Assembly (NCBI GenBank): GCA_032173965.1
Contig: CM063283.1
Span: 18,890,501-18,954,500 of the forward strand
Origin: Sitta carolinensis
Lineage: Eukaryota; Chordata; Aves; Passeriformes; Sittidae
Direction: 5' to 3'
DNA length: 64,000 nt
Part shown: piece by piece, positions 34,713 through 47,945 of the stretch
Numbering within the stretch: the first letter of the stretch is position 1
How the letters are laid out: the number at the start of each line of letters is the position of its first letter
Notes under the pieces: model-generated
Seen by the model: the letters and a program-made list of their open reading frames with translations, nothing else
Told to the model about the DNA's origin: nothing
The model's database searches: none
Program-made: the position numbers and the translations under genes

Positions 34713-37700
34713 AACCACCAAAAGAAACAACGCCCCCCTCACAATAAGTTCTTTTTGATAATTTAGATACTTAAGATATTTAGACATAAAATATTTTAAG
34801 AGTCTAAGTAAGCCATATGGCCTCTGTAAAATATGTTGCATGTTTCATTAGATTTTCTTCATCAGAAAAATCATGCATAGAAGCCCTGATCGCCACACTA
34901 TCCTGACCCAGGAAAAGTGAAAATATTATTTCATAGATGTGGCCACCCATTAGGTTCTGCCTTTTTCCTCCAAATTTGCACTTCTGTCTCTCTAGTTTTG
35001 CTAAACTCTTATTCCAAGCATACAAACTACTTTGATCTGATGAAAGAATGCCACACTGAAGTATAAACCCCAGCAACACATTTCCACAGCAACAACAAAT
35101 ACTTCACTACTGCAGCAGCCATCAAAATCCATCCACCCTACACAAACACTTGCTAAAATATGCTATGCTTCATTTCTTTGCCCTCTGGGAGAGACTAGGC
35201 AGCCACTATGTAGTCAGCTAACTCATGGGTATGCCTGTGAAAGACAAGAACACGACATCTCACAAAAACTCAGCCTCTGCTCTCTGTCTTCATGAAAGAC
35301 CTACAGAAGTAGAATCAAGGAAATAAGATTATTACTGACTCTAGTAGATGCTATATGCTCAATATTAAAAGTAACCAGGGATTTAGAGCGGTCATTTTGC
35401 AGCCTATTAGAATTTATCCTATTTCCACCCTAATAGAACTTCTTTACTTAGGGACACAGGTGAGCATGTCTCTTAAGAATATGAGATCACAAACTTTTCA
35501 AGCAACATGTGCAACAAAAAAGTATGTTTAAAAAATTTAAAATAATTTTTAAAAAATCCCTGCATTTGTTTTTGGTTCTATAGTCTGCAGGTGATATAAA
35601 AGCTTTCTCCCGAAAAAGAAAAAAGTAGTTCCAAAGCTGAATGTCAAGGAAACTGCACAGCTCCGCTCCACAGAATAATAATTAAAAAAAGAAGATAATA
35701 AGCTGTGTGAAAGTCTTGGGAAAAAAAGAAATCAAGAAAATTGCACTCTGCTTCTGACCATTTTATGAGAACAAAAATATTCGTTCATTAAGTTCTTAAT
35801 TCCTAATTATATGCACAGTTAGAACAAGATATAGAAAGAGCCAGCAGTTGGTATGGCTTTCCTCTCCCTCCTCCTCAATTGTAAAGCTAATCCTACAGCT
35901 CTTTGTTCTGGAAGTTGAGAATGTGATGCAGTGTGCAAGTTGTGTTCACTTTTCACTTTTACTTTTCTTATGGGATTCCTGTCTGCTACTTCCCAGACAA
36001 AAAGCTTCATTTATTGCTCTGTTCCTGTGCTTCCCTGAAGTACAGGAACAGAAACCTCAGTGGGCTGAAAGAGGTGGAGCAATACCTGCACCAAAGGTTC
36101 AGTCAGATCTCACAGGTCCACAGATCAGCTGAGGTGACAGACATCATCCATACAAAGACATCTGTCCTAGCCAAGCCCACAAAGTATTTGCAGTCATATG
36201 TGGATGTGCACCCACTGTAATATCAGTTCTGTTATTGAGCCATGTAGAAAGATTGTTTGATTTATGAACAATTGCCTGTAGTATCCTTTTAGTTGCTCTT
36301 AAGTCTTATTCTGAAAGGCTTTTAGCATCTGGCAGTTGTAGCAACACTCACCAAATAACACAAGGGCACACGGACACACAAATTATTTCAAATACATTTG
36401 AGAAACATCAATAGACGTTATATTTGCAAATATGCATGGGAGCATTTAAGTAAATGCAGCATACTACTTCAAAAAAGTACAGACCTATCAGTAAAACCAT
36501 TAAGCTCAGCACTTTTACCTTCCCTAAGCTGCATTAGAAATGACTGCTTGAGGTTGGCTGAAGCTCCTGCTAATGGATTTTGAATGCAGTGCACTTTCTC
36601 CACCTCCTGTTTTAGAAGCCTCTCATCCTATTTCCATGTACACCTTGTGCCTCCAATTGGCTAGGAGTTGCTCTCCTGTATACCAATTAACTCAATCAGG
36701 TGGAGAGTTGTTTTAACCTTGGCACAGCTCCTCTGACAAGCTGGATCTGAACCATTGCAGTTCAAGTACCACTTTCAAATGCAGTCACACGTGTGGTAGA
36801 GAACAGCACACAGCAAGCCCACATGTCTCTCCTGGTGATGGGGCTTTTGTAGCAGCACTTCAGGGCAGGTGGGCAACAGCTCCTAGAAGAGCAGGTGCTT
36901 ATCCCCAGCTGCTCCAGTTCTTTATTTCTGTCCCTCAAAGAGTTGTAGAGCTTGGCTCATGAGGTCAGCAGAAAGCTTTTTTCTGAAAGCAAATACGTGA
37001 AAAACCTGTAGGAGAGCCCAGATGTTCTCATTAGATGAGGTAACCTGTGAGGAAGAACAGCATACCCTTCCTCAGCCTCTAGCTGCTCCTCTGGCATCAC
37101 ACTGTAGGCTCACCCAGAGAAAGGCTGCTTGGAAGCCTTGCAGGAATCTCCGTACATCAGGTTGTAGCAAAATCAGGCTTGGCCACCACAGGTATCCCAT
37201 AGCAAGAAGAGAAGAGTCCTCACTGGTCAAGGTCCAAGGGTATTCAGGAAGAGAAGATCTAGCACCAGACAAGTTCAGACAAAATTCTAGATCATAAGGC
37301 AATTTCCTGGCAATAAAGCATGGCTGATGCCAGGCAGGAAACCAGTCCACAGGTCAGCATTAGGATCAGGTCTAGTAATTACCAGGCTGGGCCTTAATGG
37401 TAGACAAAGTCAAGCCAGGAGGTCAGTCCAGAGATCGAGGTCTAGATCAGGAAACTACATCATCATAGACAGCACTGAAGAACAATGTTCCTTCCACAAA
37501 GCTCAAACAGGGACCAAGAGCCCAGAGCTGGTTTAAACACAAGGTGTGGATGGAGACCTCAGATGAGGCTCTTTAGGGTCACTAAGGCTTACCAGTGCCC
37601 CAAGGCCTTAGCAACACATACCTGCTGCCATTCCTTCCTCAGGGTACATTAACAGAGTGTGCGATTGAAATATTGTGGGGGTTTCCTGTTCACTCTGAGC

Positions 37701-38657
37701 TGATTGTCTTCTTCCTCAGCTATCCCCAACCCCAGAAAGAACTGTACCACTAACAGCCTGTGCATAAGAAATGAGAAAAAGCAGACACTTCTTTTCTTTG
37801 TATTCCAATGCATCTTTTTGCACACTATGATTCTGTTCTTCTTCTGAGAGACTTTGGCAAACTAATTACATAAGTATAACCCCCAGCAATGCACACATCA
37901 TACTAAATGCTTTGCTTGCATCAGACACTGCATTATTTATTTTCCATTCATTTCACCCTTCAAGGAGTTTAGGTATTGACTTTCCATTCAGTAGAAATCC
38001 AAGACAGGAAATTTTCCCTGGTCTCACAAAATTCCAACAGAGCCAACTGTGCATCCTCTTGTGATACTACTTCTTCCATTGAACATTCCAAGCACTAAAT
38101 TACCTTATTCGATGCTTTGTGCTAGGCCCTTAAACCAAACAGCTCTGCTGCCTGACCCTTCTCCAGAAGCTCTAGCCCTTGGATGCTGCTCCCTGAGACA
38201 CACTACTTTTCCTTCTCCCTGCCTCTCAAAGGTAGTAGAGATATAGAAGGTAACAACCAGATGTCAAAGCTGAAGGAGGGATTGTGATGTAGAAGCTTGG
38301 CAATCTGTTTGATATTTGCTCTGAATTATTGCAGAAATTTTTCAGTCTATATTAAAATTTTATAAGCAACAAGGATACTAAATCAACTACAGAAAATAGA
38401 AAACTTGTGTTTACTCTTGAAAGAATTGCTATACCTTGAGGTAACTTTTCTCCCAGCAGATGCTAAGATATTTTACTTTGAGCTTGACAAAGAAAATACT
38501 GCCACTTCCATGGGCAAAACAGATGTAGAGAAAACAAGTAAAATGCAATACAAATGTTTCAAATATAAATACTATTGAAGAATTTCTGGAACAGGATGCC
38601 TATGAATTAAGCAAATAAATGCTTGGCAATTAAGCTTTTCTTAGACAATTTGTATGA
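34713..38657. other. Noncoding stretch, one part possibly an unrecognised old repeat
   Basis: No gene is recognised. At 37300-37460 related phrases recur (CCAGTCCACAGGTCAGCATT.., GGTCAGTCCAGAGATCGAGG, GGATCAGGTCTAGTAA, GGTCTAGATCAGGAAA). This suggests internal repetition or part of an old LTR-like sequence that I cannot name. Near 36.65-36.72 kb two CCAATT words flank a GGAGTTGCTCTCC segment, also unassigned. Confidence 0.4.
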
Positions 38658-38687
38658 TTTTCTTTTTTTTTTCTTTTTTTTTTTTTT
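38658..38687. repeat. T-rich homopolymer tract
   Basis: Runs of T with two C interruptions. It could be the complement of a decayed A tail, but no body is recognised to its right. Confidence 0.8.
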
Positions 38688-40200
38688 GGTGAGTAGATGT
38701 TCTCCAGTTGAATTAATCCCTTTAGGATTTTTTCACCTAGATTCAGTCTAATTGGTACTGAAAGGGTTTGGCTGGCTATATTCACGGTAATTATTACTTT
38801 CAAGGAAAATGAATGCTGTTGTTCAGTTGGCAGTGTAATGGTAAATCTACTCCCTGCTTGCAGCTTGCATGCCTAAGGTCCTCAAAGTGTACGAGTTCAG
38901 TTTCATTGAGGACTAAGCCAAGCAACATACTCTTTTATTTTATCTCCTAGTTGTATAAGATGTTTCACCATATATCTCATAATTCTCTCTCATAGAAAGG
39001 AGATATGCTAATGAAACCTATGCTATTGCAAATAAGACCTTCACAGAGAAACCTCTGTAATATTATATAACTTAAAGTTGATAAAGTAAGGATAAATCCT
39101 TCACCAGGATTTTGAGCCCATCCTAACACAGGTAAAACTTTCAGTTTCCTCCTTGCTCTGTGCCAGACTGGTCCATTGTTTGTAGAAAGGAATTATATGT
39201 TGTGTACACATACTTGGAAAATCAAGTAATGACAAATATCCTGTCTTTCAGTCATCCCAGGTTTTTTAGCCCATTGTCACTGTGGGTTTTGATTTTCATT
39301 TTATTTTTTCCTTGTGCAGGTTCCTCAGGCATTTTTGAGGAAATCAGCTGGCCAGTATTAGCAATTACTGTAATGAGGCAGAGGTTAATTGCACTGATTA
39401 GCTGCTGGATGGCCAAGAATGGAGGTTAAGAGACCAAGGCCAATTAAAGGACAGACAGAAACAGGCCTCTTAGCACATAAAAGAGAGAAAATGTGTATAC
39501 ATGCAGTGTACCTGATATTGAAGCCAGATGCTTAGCTTCATATTTGGATTTTGGGCTGTAGGTTTAGGTTGTTTTGTGGGTTTTTGCCTTTGAGCAACAA
39601 GCCACCTCCCCACTATCTAAGGAAGTAAAAGTTCTGTGCTTATCATGCATGCAGCAGTGAAGCTGACCATCTAGGAGCTGCCTCTTCTTGCAGTGTGAAA
39701 AATCAATCCCGTTCAGTTGTCAGGGAAAAGGCAACAAGATTGTGGGGACTGCTTCAATACAGCTCTCAGTTCTCCCCGTGTGTCATGAGGCTTTCTCAGC
39801 AATACACAGACAATCTTGGCCCTTGGTAAAAGGCAATTAAATATCTTTGTGATTTATAGGAATTTATGATCTCACTACTCCGTCTCTGCATGCAACTGGA
39901 GTACTTCAGTGAAGAAAACAACAGCTAGAATTAAAATTGTGGTAATAGTTATCAGTTAACTGAGGCAAATGAGGCTAATTTGGGAAGGATGTTACTACTC
40001 ATAAAATTGAAATAGTTCAGAGAGAAGTTTTAAACAGAAGGTGAAAATCCAGAGGAATTTGTGACTGATTTAAGGTTAAAGAGGTAATCTTGCAATTGCA
40101 GTTAGCAATCATGGTAATTGAGCTTATGATAAGAGACCAGATGGTGATTACAACTGGGAGAAAACACCCAGAGAAACTGATTACTAGAACCTTGGGAAGA
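38688..40200. promoter_or_regulatory. Candidate conserved noncoding block
   Basis: Unique sequence with many homeodomain-type words (GGTAATTATTAC, GGTTAATTGCACTGATTAG, GGCCAATTAAAGG, GGTAATTGAGC) and a TATTGCAAAT octamer/CEBP-like site near 39030. There is no repeat signature. The 89-codon frame at 39160-39429 shows nothing recognisable. This resembles developmental enhancer sequence; the call is inference. Confidence 0.3.
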
Positions 40201-43200
40201 ACATGTAATTTAAAACAATAACAACAACCAGAAAGAAATAAAGAAAAATGTGAATATCTTGAACCAGGAATTCTTTACTTCAGGCTGATGCTGGGGAATA
40301 TTGGATGCTAAAGCCACTACAGAGAATGAATGTAAAAATGACAGAAACAGAAAGGTGTGAATGACTCAAACCAAGAATTCAGAAACATGGCTCTGCACAA
40401 TAGTCTCACAAAATAGTAAATCTCAACTCACATAAGCCTGGGAACATATAGATAAGTTTACTGCAAATGTTTTCAAGCAAGGAAATGTCACAGTTCTCCT
40501 AAAACGATGACATCAAGTCCCAAAACCACTGATATCCTATATTTAAGAAGAGACAGTGAGTGGAACTTTGTCCACATGTGTAAAATTTTATTATTACATA
40601 AAGCTCAGATGAGCTGAAACAACCATAAACAATTTAATATCTTTGTCAAAATGGGCTTGGCAAACAGTCTACTTCCCTAAAATAAGAACATGATTTTTTC
40701 CATTTGCGATGTGAGTTATAAAAGTCATGCTAACTTGAAAGAAAATTAATAGTTAGAGGCACAAACACTTCACCTTTGACAAAAATCTATCAAGCTGAAT
40801 TTAAAACTGCAGTACATACAAGTCAGTGGCCATGTCTTTTCTTTCAGTTCAATTTTAAAAGGAGTATTAGCTGCCAAGTCATGTTCCAAAGCTGGAGGTA
40901 TTTACAGAAAAAATATTACTAATATTATAATCATATTTTGATCAAAAAATCAAACTTGAGTAATGGAGATGCTAACCTTCCAAAAAGAGAGATGTGGAAC
41001 AGGGTGTTTTGCAAGGTCAACCAATTGAATCCTTCATGGCAGCAGAGTGATAACTAATGTCGTGAAGCAAAGCAGACACAGCTTGAAAAAGACAAAAACG
41101 ATTGCCCTGTACAATACTTCTCATTTCTAATTCCTCTACAAGTTTCTACAAATAAAAAGTTGCTTGCCAGATTCTATTTTCATTAAACCCAGTAGTAGGA
41201 TTCATGTAATTTTATTTTGAGCATCCTAAAATAAGTACCTGGCCTAAGCGAGTTACTTAGGTTCACTCTCCAGTAAGCGAAGTACTTTGAGAGGATTCAT
41301 CATTTTTATGTCATTCTAGGATAGTTATCTAAGGTAGTAGCACTAATTGCTCTCTGGAGCCATTGATCTTCATTTTATCTCTATTGACTACAGACAGAGT
41401 TTAAACATTTACCTTTGATGAGATGCTTCATTTTTATGTGTCTCAAATTAGATAGGAAAACTCCCACTTGTTATGCCTGGGAAAGTAATCGCTGATCATG
41501 TGCCACAGTTTAATGGGTAGGAGTTCGAGCAGTTTTCAGTGCAGTATAAGGTGAAAGATAACACTTGTCCCTTTCCCCCCTACCACTCCTCCTTAGATAC
41601 CTGGAAACTCACATCAAAACGCTGAAGTAATGTGTTAAATAGGAGCTGCAGATTGAGATGCTGACCTCTGTTTAGCACTAATGGATTACAGGATGGCACC
41701 AGAGGACACAGATCAGCACATACTGGCTTGGATGGGCTTCTGTTCGACAGGGAGAGCCTTCTCAAGAAGGACAAGCCATGGTACCAAGAGATGAGTGGAG
41801 TCATAACTAGGCATGCCACAGATAGCAGGGGCTGTAAGAGCTTGCTACTCCAGCTAGATCAAAAGGAATAGGGAGGCTTGCAACGAATTGTGCAATAAAG
41901 TACGATGGTGCAATATAACATGGAGACAAAGAGAATGTGGTCAGTCTTCTTACAGGAGGGGACACCTGAAACTGGAAATTCAACTCCCAGGGTAGGACAG
42001 AACTACAATAAATGGGCTGTAAGCCCATTTACAAATAGTGATGCACTGACTCAGGAGACACTTCTTTTCCTGGAAGATTCCTGGAGATTTCCATGCCCCT
42101 GTTACAACCCTGGGACTTTGAGAGCCTACCTGGATGAAATTAATAATGAGATGTGGTTTAAATCCTATGTTAAATTAAGGAAAATTGTTAATTGATGTGA
42201 TTTTTAATGGTAGCTCTAGAAAAGGAAAAGGGAAAGCAGTGAGCTTTGCCTTTTGAAGGCTCTAGAAAGACCCAGCTGCCAAGGCACACAGACATTTCCA
42301 CCAGGCTTTGCTGACCAGGAGGGCTCAAGTGAAGCAGGGCCCTGTAGGCTCTTTGGCTCTAAGTAGTTCAAAAGCTTAATTTACATACAGCCATGTAGGA
42401 AACTCCCCATCTGTGAACACCAGCAAAATTAAATCGGGTGAGCAGCTGCTATCATAAATTTTATCATTCCCTGACCAGTACTCTCCCTGATGACTTAACT
42501 CATATAAAAAAAGTTACTTTATCCACAAGAGTTTCACAATGTTGAAGGACATTTTAAAAATAACTCGCTCAGTAGTTAGACCTTTAGCCTCTAACATTGC
42601 TTTATTAAATCACAAAACACGATATATTCAGATAACATTAAGGTTCTGACCTTGGATGCACAAAAAGTAAGGAAATTCAGAGGAAAGTTTGAACCTCTCT
42701 CTGTGTCTAACATCAGACTTTTGCCTACTGTTTGCATTGAGGGCTTGTGGCACCTACTGTAGCTGTGAACGATCTCCTGGTGGTTTGGTGACCCTTTCAA
42801 TTTGTAAGTACAATAGCTTAAGGACAGGACTTTAAACTGGACATGAATTACCTGGTGCTTTAAGGTTGAATTTAGATCTTGAGCCAAGCTTGGAGAGTGT
42901 TTTGAGTTCAAATGCTCCTGTGTTTTAAAGGTATCAAGACAAAGCAAAGAAAGACCCCTTATCGACAGCCGGCTGTGATGGTTAATGCAAAAATATGAAG
43001 TCTTTACAACCAAACTATAGGAAGGCTGAAAAAGTTTCTCCTTGCCTGAAAATCAGCAGGACAAATTTCAGGATAGAAGAAGGGATTTTTTTCTTCATAC
43101 TTTAAAAAGAATTCCAAAACTAGGGATTAATGTAAAATTATAGTTTAATCAAGCACTTCATTATTCTCTAATGAACTAAATGGAGAAACTCATAATTAGG

Positions 43201-44489
43201 TATGTTTTCTTTCCCAAAACTTCCTTGGGGGAGTTATGAAGGGGTTAATTCCCTAATTAAAAAAAAATTCCACCCACATTAACAATTACTCTCCCTCAGG
43301 TGAAACTGTAATAGCAAATACTGTTTCTGAATAAGCTGCTGCAGAGAATTCATAATTCCTTCTACAAAATTACAGATATGCAAACAGAAATTTAAAGTAA
43401 TAAAACCCCCTGAACACATATTTCCCAAAATAAAAAGAAATCCAGAGTAACACAGGATAGCAAATAAGTAAGACAGTCAGGAAGGTCTGCTTGTTGTAGC
43501 CTTCTTCCCTTCAGATGTGTATTCCCACATTTTCCTTACCCTCTGGTTGCCTTCACCATAAGCATCTCTATTTCAGTCCATCCGCAGTGCCTGAGCCCCC
43601 TCCATGCTGCTCCCAGCTCTCCCATCCCCACCCTTCCCCATGCATCTCCCCAGGGAGATGTTTTCCTGATGAGAGTGCACATCTTATGGAAGCCCCAGGG
43701 ATTGCATTTTGGCCAGGCAACCTGAGGGTCCCAGGGACTCCACACAACTTCCAGCTTGTGCAGCTTGTGGTCCTTTACTATCCCCTACCTATCTGATAAC
43801 TGAAATTAAGCTACAGGTGACATCATGACAGTGAGAGGATGGTTGACTGATGTGCCGACAGACAGTAATCTGCTTATATTTAAGTAATCTGCAAATATTT
43901 AAGGAAAAAAAATCAGTAAGTGATGGGTTTCAACCCTTCAAAGGACGGTGCTTTAACCCTTGTTCATTTCCTAACCAATACTGTTCTTATTAATTCCACA
44001 TAATATCTAGTTTATAATTGCATTGTTACTTAAAAATGCTGGTCAGGTACCATAGATTTTGTCCTACTTTTTTTATCACAGGGTAATATATTAAAAACTA
44101 AATAAAAATAGGAAAAAAAAAACACAGAAAACATTAGGGATCATGCAAAAAGATAAGAGCAAACAAAATTGTGTTTTCAGCCTAAGAGCTTTGACACTTT
44201 CCTACTAACTGCAGCAGGGAATGCAAGAGTTGTATCTGTATGTTTAATTCAGACTGCTGCATGCAGGTACTTCAGGATTTCAATTTTATGCTGTGTATCA
44301 TCTAAGGTCTGTCTATGTGTTTCTAATTGCTTTCTCCATGCAAAAGAGCTGCCATAGATTACCAACAACAGACCTATTAATCATCAATCTAAGTGCAGCT
44401 AGGCTTATGCATACAATATTTATAAGTGTTTATCTACCTCTGGCTAATGCTCACAATCAATGAGAGCTAGACAAGGCATGCTAGAAAGT
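40201..44489. other. Noncoding stretch
   Basis: No gene or clear repeat is seen. A 140-codon minus-strand frame (42591-43013) and a 96-codon plus frame (41905-42195) have no recognisable domain. A short partial duplication, AAGTAATCTGC, occurs twice near 43864-43900. Confidence 0.45.
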
Positions 44490-44830
44490 TATCCAATGGT
44501 CATATCTTTCCATTATATTTAGTCTGTGGTTGACCTTTATTCCAGATTATATTTGTGATAAAAAGGGGCTTTTTTAATATATAAAGGAAATTATTTTTAA
44601 AATGCTTACTTTCCTGGGGAGCTGAAAAAGCTGAATGACTTCATATTTCTTGTAGACCTAGGGGACTGCTTATTGCTGCCTGTGTGTTATTTCAGAGCAT
44701 TATCAACTACTTAATGAGCAAATATGATTTCTCTCTCGACTTTGTAGTTTCAAAAGGTATAACTATGAAATAGGCCTTATGTGAGCTACGAGGGGTATGC
44801 AGGGGGGAAATCCAATTACTATATGAGTTT
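44490..44830. promoter_or_regulatory. Possible conserved noncoding element
   Basis: Unique AT-rich sequence with GTGATAAAAAGGGGCTTT, ACTTAATGAGCAAAT and TTAATATATAA words, without repeat hallmarks or codon structure. Weak call based on texture. Confidence 0.22.
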
Positions 44831-46819
44831 AATTGTATCTCCTCACACCCTGTGAGACCAAGAAGGAGACTAATCAGTTTGCAAATAAAGTCTATTCACA
44901 TTTTACACATTTCTGGTTGTTGGAAAAAGCATATTTACATTCTAAAGAGTGCATTCATCAGCTTCTGGTCAAACAACATCTAAGCATTCACTTCTTCCTT
45001 ATGCAGCCAGGCTCAAAAAAAAAAGTAATTCAGTAATGAGAACTACAGAGTCCTCTTTCATTTCCATTGAGCTCTTATGTTAAAAACCAGAGCCAGTAAA
45101 ACGATTTATTTAATTTATTTATTTATTTTGCAACTAAATTATGTGATGATATTCATTCCCTTTTTTTCTCCCTCTTTGTAAATCATTTGCAAACCAATCC
45201 AAATACTGTGACTGTATATCTTATTTTCAGGCATTTCCACAAACTTATTCCAGTCTTTGAAACATTTGCTACCTCTTTGCTTTGAATATTTTGTCATTTG
45301 GTCTTCTGGTCTTGGACCAGTCACAGATACTAGAAACATTGATTTAATCCAGCAGTCATTTTGCTTGGAAGCAGAGCAATTCCCCAGCCATTCCTATAAA
45401 ACAAAACCTGGTTGGAGGGTCATAAATATTTGAGGGGGAAACAAACAAACTGTAAGTAGTTTGGAATTCTGCAAAAAATACTCCACATTTGACCTCACTC
45501 TCTTATTTTTTCCTTCTTGAATTGCTCCTATGGCCATCATTTTTAAGCAGAAGTATCGAGGCCATTACCTGCCTGACCCTGTCTGTACTCCTGAAGCACA
45601 GGGCTCTGCATCTGGCACAGTAACAGCAGTGCTCTGTGGAATGTTCAGTCCCCACACTTCCCCATTCGTCTGCAGCTCCTCCCCAAAAATATACAAAAAC
45701 TCCCCAATGTCCATCTGTGAAGGTGGCAATGAGCAGCTGTGGACCTCTCATGAAGAAAAGAACAGGAATATTTCAGGAGGTTACCAAGCCGCAGCTGATA
45801 TCTTTGAAACACTGTACAATATGTTAAGTTTCTGTATCAGTTACAAAAATTTGTTTATCAATGGCATTTGCAACTCAATTCAACCTAAATTCTGGTGGCT
45901 TCCGGTTGCCAGAAGACTGGGCTTTGGAATTTTTTTCCTTCTTTCTCTGGTCCACCTCAGAAAAATTTGGTATGGACTTAACTGAATTGATCCCCTCTAG
46001 CTTCTACCATCCAGTGACAACAAAATTGTGATTACATGAGAAGAGGCTGATGTTCAGCAGCAAGCTGTGCTTCAGTTGTGTGTTTCCTTTTGATCCCAAG
46101 GTAACCCGTGGCAGTGGTAGGTAAAATGATTTTTCAAGCATAAGCAGAAAAGCCCTGAGGAAGAAATATGCTGTATTATCATGAGAGGAAATGCAGCACT
46201 TTTTATTGAGGACACCATACCTTTACTCAGTGCAGACACAAATACCCCTCTCAAAGGAAATGTAACCAATGTTTTCAAGCGTTATGCTCCCTCACATCCA
46301 AATCTTAAGCTATTTACAAGAATTCAGAGTCTTAGTATTGAAGAAGTGATGCCTGGAAAACAGCGATAGGTTTCTCCCCATGACTATGTATTTGCATGCT
46401 GCAGAGAAGTATGCATTTAAGCCCAGGCACATCCCCCCAATATCCCCAAAAGTATCACCAAGCTGTTCAGGCTGGTGTGCCACAGCCCCCACAAGTTAAA
46501 CAGTTAAGATGCTCTGTGTGCACAAAAAAGAAGCAGGAAGACAGCTGTGATTTTAAGCTCCTACTTAAGCATGATATTAAGCACATACTTGGAATTTTGC
46601 ATTGAAATGAACAGAGTTACTCATTTGCCTAAAGTAAATGACACCTGAAGGGCCCAGCACTGTCCCAGGGGAGTCTGTTGCCATCCCACCACTTCTTCTC
46701 CAGCTGCACTGCAAAGAAGGGACCCCCAGTCCCTGCAAAAAAATCCCTTTTTCCAGGAAATGTAACCCACGAGTGTCATCCCCAACCATCCTGAGTGCTT
46801 CACACTGCAGGTCTCACAC
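44831..46819. other. Noncoding stretch
   Basis: The longest ATG-initiated frame outside repeats lies here on the plus strand (45530-45985, 151 codons). Its predicted product has a hydrophobic segment near its end (GFGIFFLLSLVHL) but no recognisable domain, and opposing frames overlap it. I do not call it a gene. Confidence 0.4.
45105..45129. repeat. TTTA simple repeat
   Basis: About six imperfect ATTT units. An ordinary AT-rich microsatellite. Confidence 0.85.
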
Positions 46820-47186
46820 GATGGGGACGTGTTTATGTAGACCTTATAGCAACCTCCCAAGGCCTGAAGGGAGTATACCAGAGAGCAGGAGATGGACATT
46901 TTACAATGGCACGGAGTACCAGACAACAGTGAATGGCTTTAAATTGAAAAAGGTGAGATTTAGATTAGCTATTAAGAAGAAATTCCTGACTGTGAGGATG
47001 GTGAGGCACTGGAACAGTTTGTTCAGAGGAGCTTGGACGCTCCACCTCTGGAAGTGTTCAAGGCCAGGCTAAATGTGGTTCTGAGCTACCTGGTCTAGGG
47101 GAAGGTCTTGCCCATGGCAGGTGGGTTGGAATTAGATGAGCTTTAATGTTCTTTACAATCCAAACCATTCTATAATTCTGTGATAT
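46820..47186 (+). mobile_element. CR1 LINE 3'-end copy, 5'-truncated
   Basis: The plus strand carries the avian CR1 3' region in order: a TGAATGGCTTTAAATTGAAA segment, GATTTAGATTAG, AAGAAGAAATTCCTGACTGTG, GAGGATGGTGAGGCACTGG, GGAAGTGTTCAAGGCCAGGC and CCCATGGCAGGTGGGTTGG. It ends in ATTCTATAATTCTGTG, the 8-bp-type CR1 terminal repeat. Only the 3' untranslated part is present. It is relatively well preserved and in the opposite orientation to the copy at 13520-13728. Confidence 0.92.
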
Positions 47187-47945
47187 TTAACAACTTACCT
47201 TGTATCATGTCTGAGCACAAGTGACTTTTGTTTAGGACTGCAGAGGGAAGTGCTTACATTTCAAAAGAAGCATTTCATCACAGCTTTGTTCCCTGTCAGT
47301 ATTAAAGCTCCCAACAGGTTGACTAGACACTGACTGGCAGCTGATAGCTGTAATTTATTGCACAGAGCAGTGGTTACTCCTAGAGAGTAAACTTTGAGCT
47401 TGGCATCACCAAGCACACATCCAGGAATCTACTTGTGTTGAGCTGCCACCTGGCCTGCACTCACATGGATCACAGTTTTATCCTCACATGTTTTTAAGTT
47501 ATGTGTATTAAAATAGCCAGGACCATGCCACAGTAGGTGACATTTTATATCATGACAACTATTTTAAGACTGCTCCCATTTTTTAGATCCCAAAATGAAA
47601 CATCAAATGCCCTGCTTTTTTACACACATTGAACACCATCAGATTCAGTTCATGCTTTGGAGGAAGGGGAAATTAGTACGTAAATCTCTTCAAAAATTAA
47701 CCAAAACCCTACTCTTCCCCAACTCAATATTGAGAATGTCTTAATATTTTCTAGTGGGCATCAAAATATAAAATTATCCATTTTTTTAATTTTGTGGATT
47801 TCATATAATGCTCTCTTATGAACATCTGTCCAGCTGTTCTTCCTGGAGGGAATGTTACCTGAATTGAGAAATAAATTTTCCAGGACTTTTCAAAAAGGCA
47901 AGAGTCTTGTTCCTATGTCCTGTAAATGCATTTCTTGTAAAAGAG
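47187..47945. other. Noncoding stretch
   Basis: No gene or repeat is recognised. The 47.33-47.53 kb part is unique and GATAGC/TAATTT-rich and could belong to the enhancer-like neighbourhood that follows. Confidence 0.4.

Noticed and set aside
34605..34841. 78-codon minus-strand hydrophobic frame resembling a membrane segment
   Set aside because: The Phe/Val/Leu/Cys run is the translation of the AAAC simple repeat on the other strand.
46638..47072. 144-codon plus-strand frame
   Set aside because: It runs into the CR1 3' untranslated region, and its second half is simply translated CR1 3' sequence.
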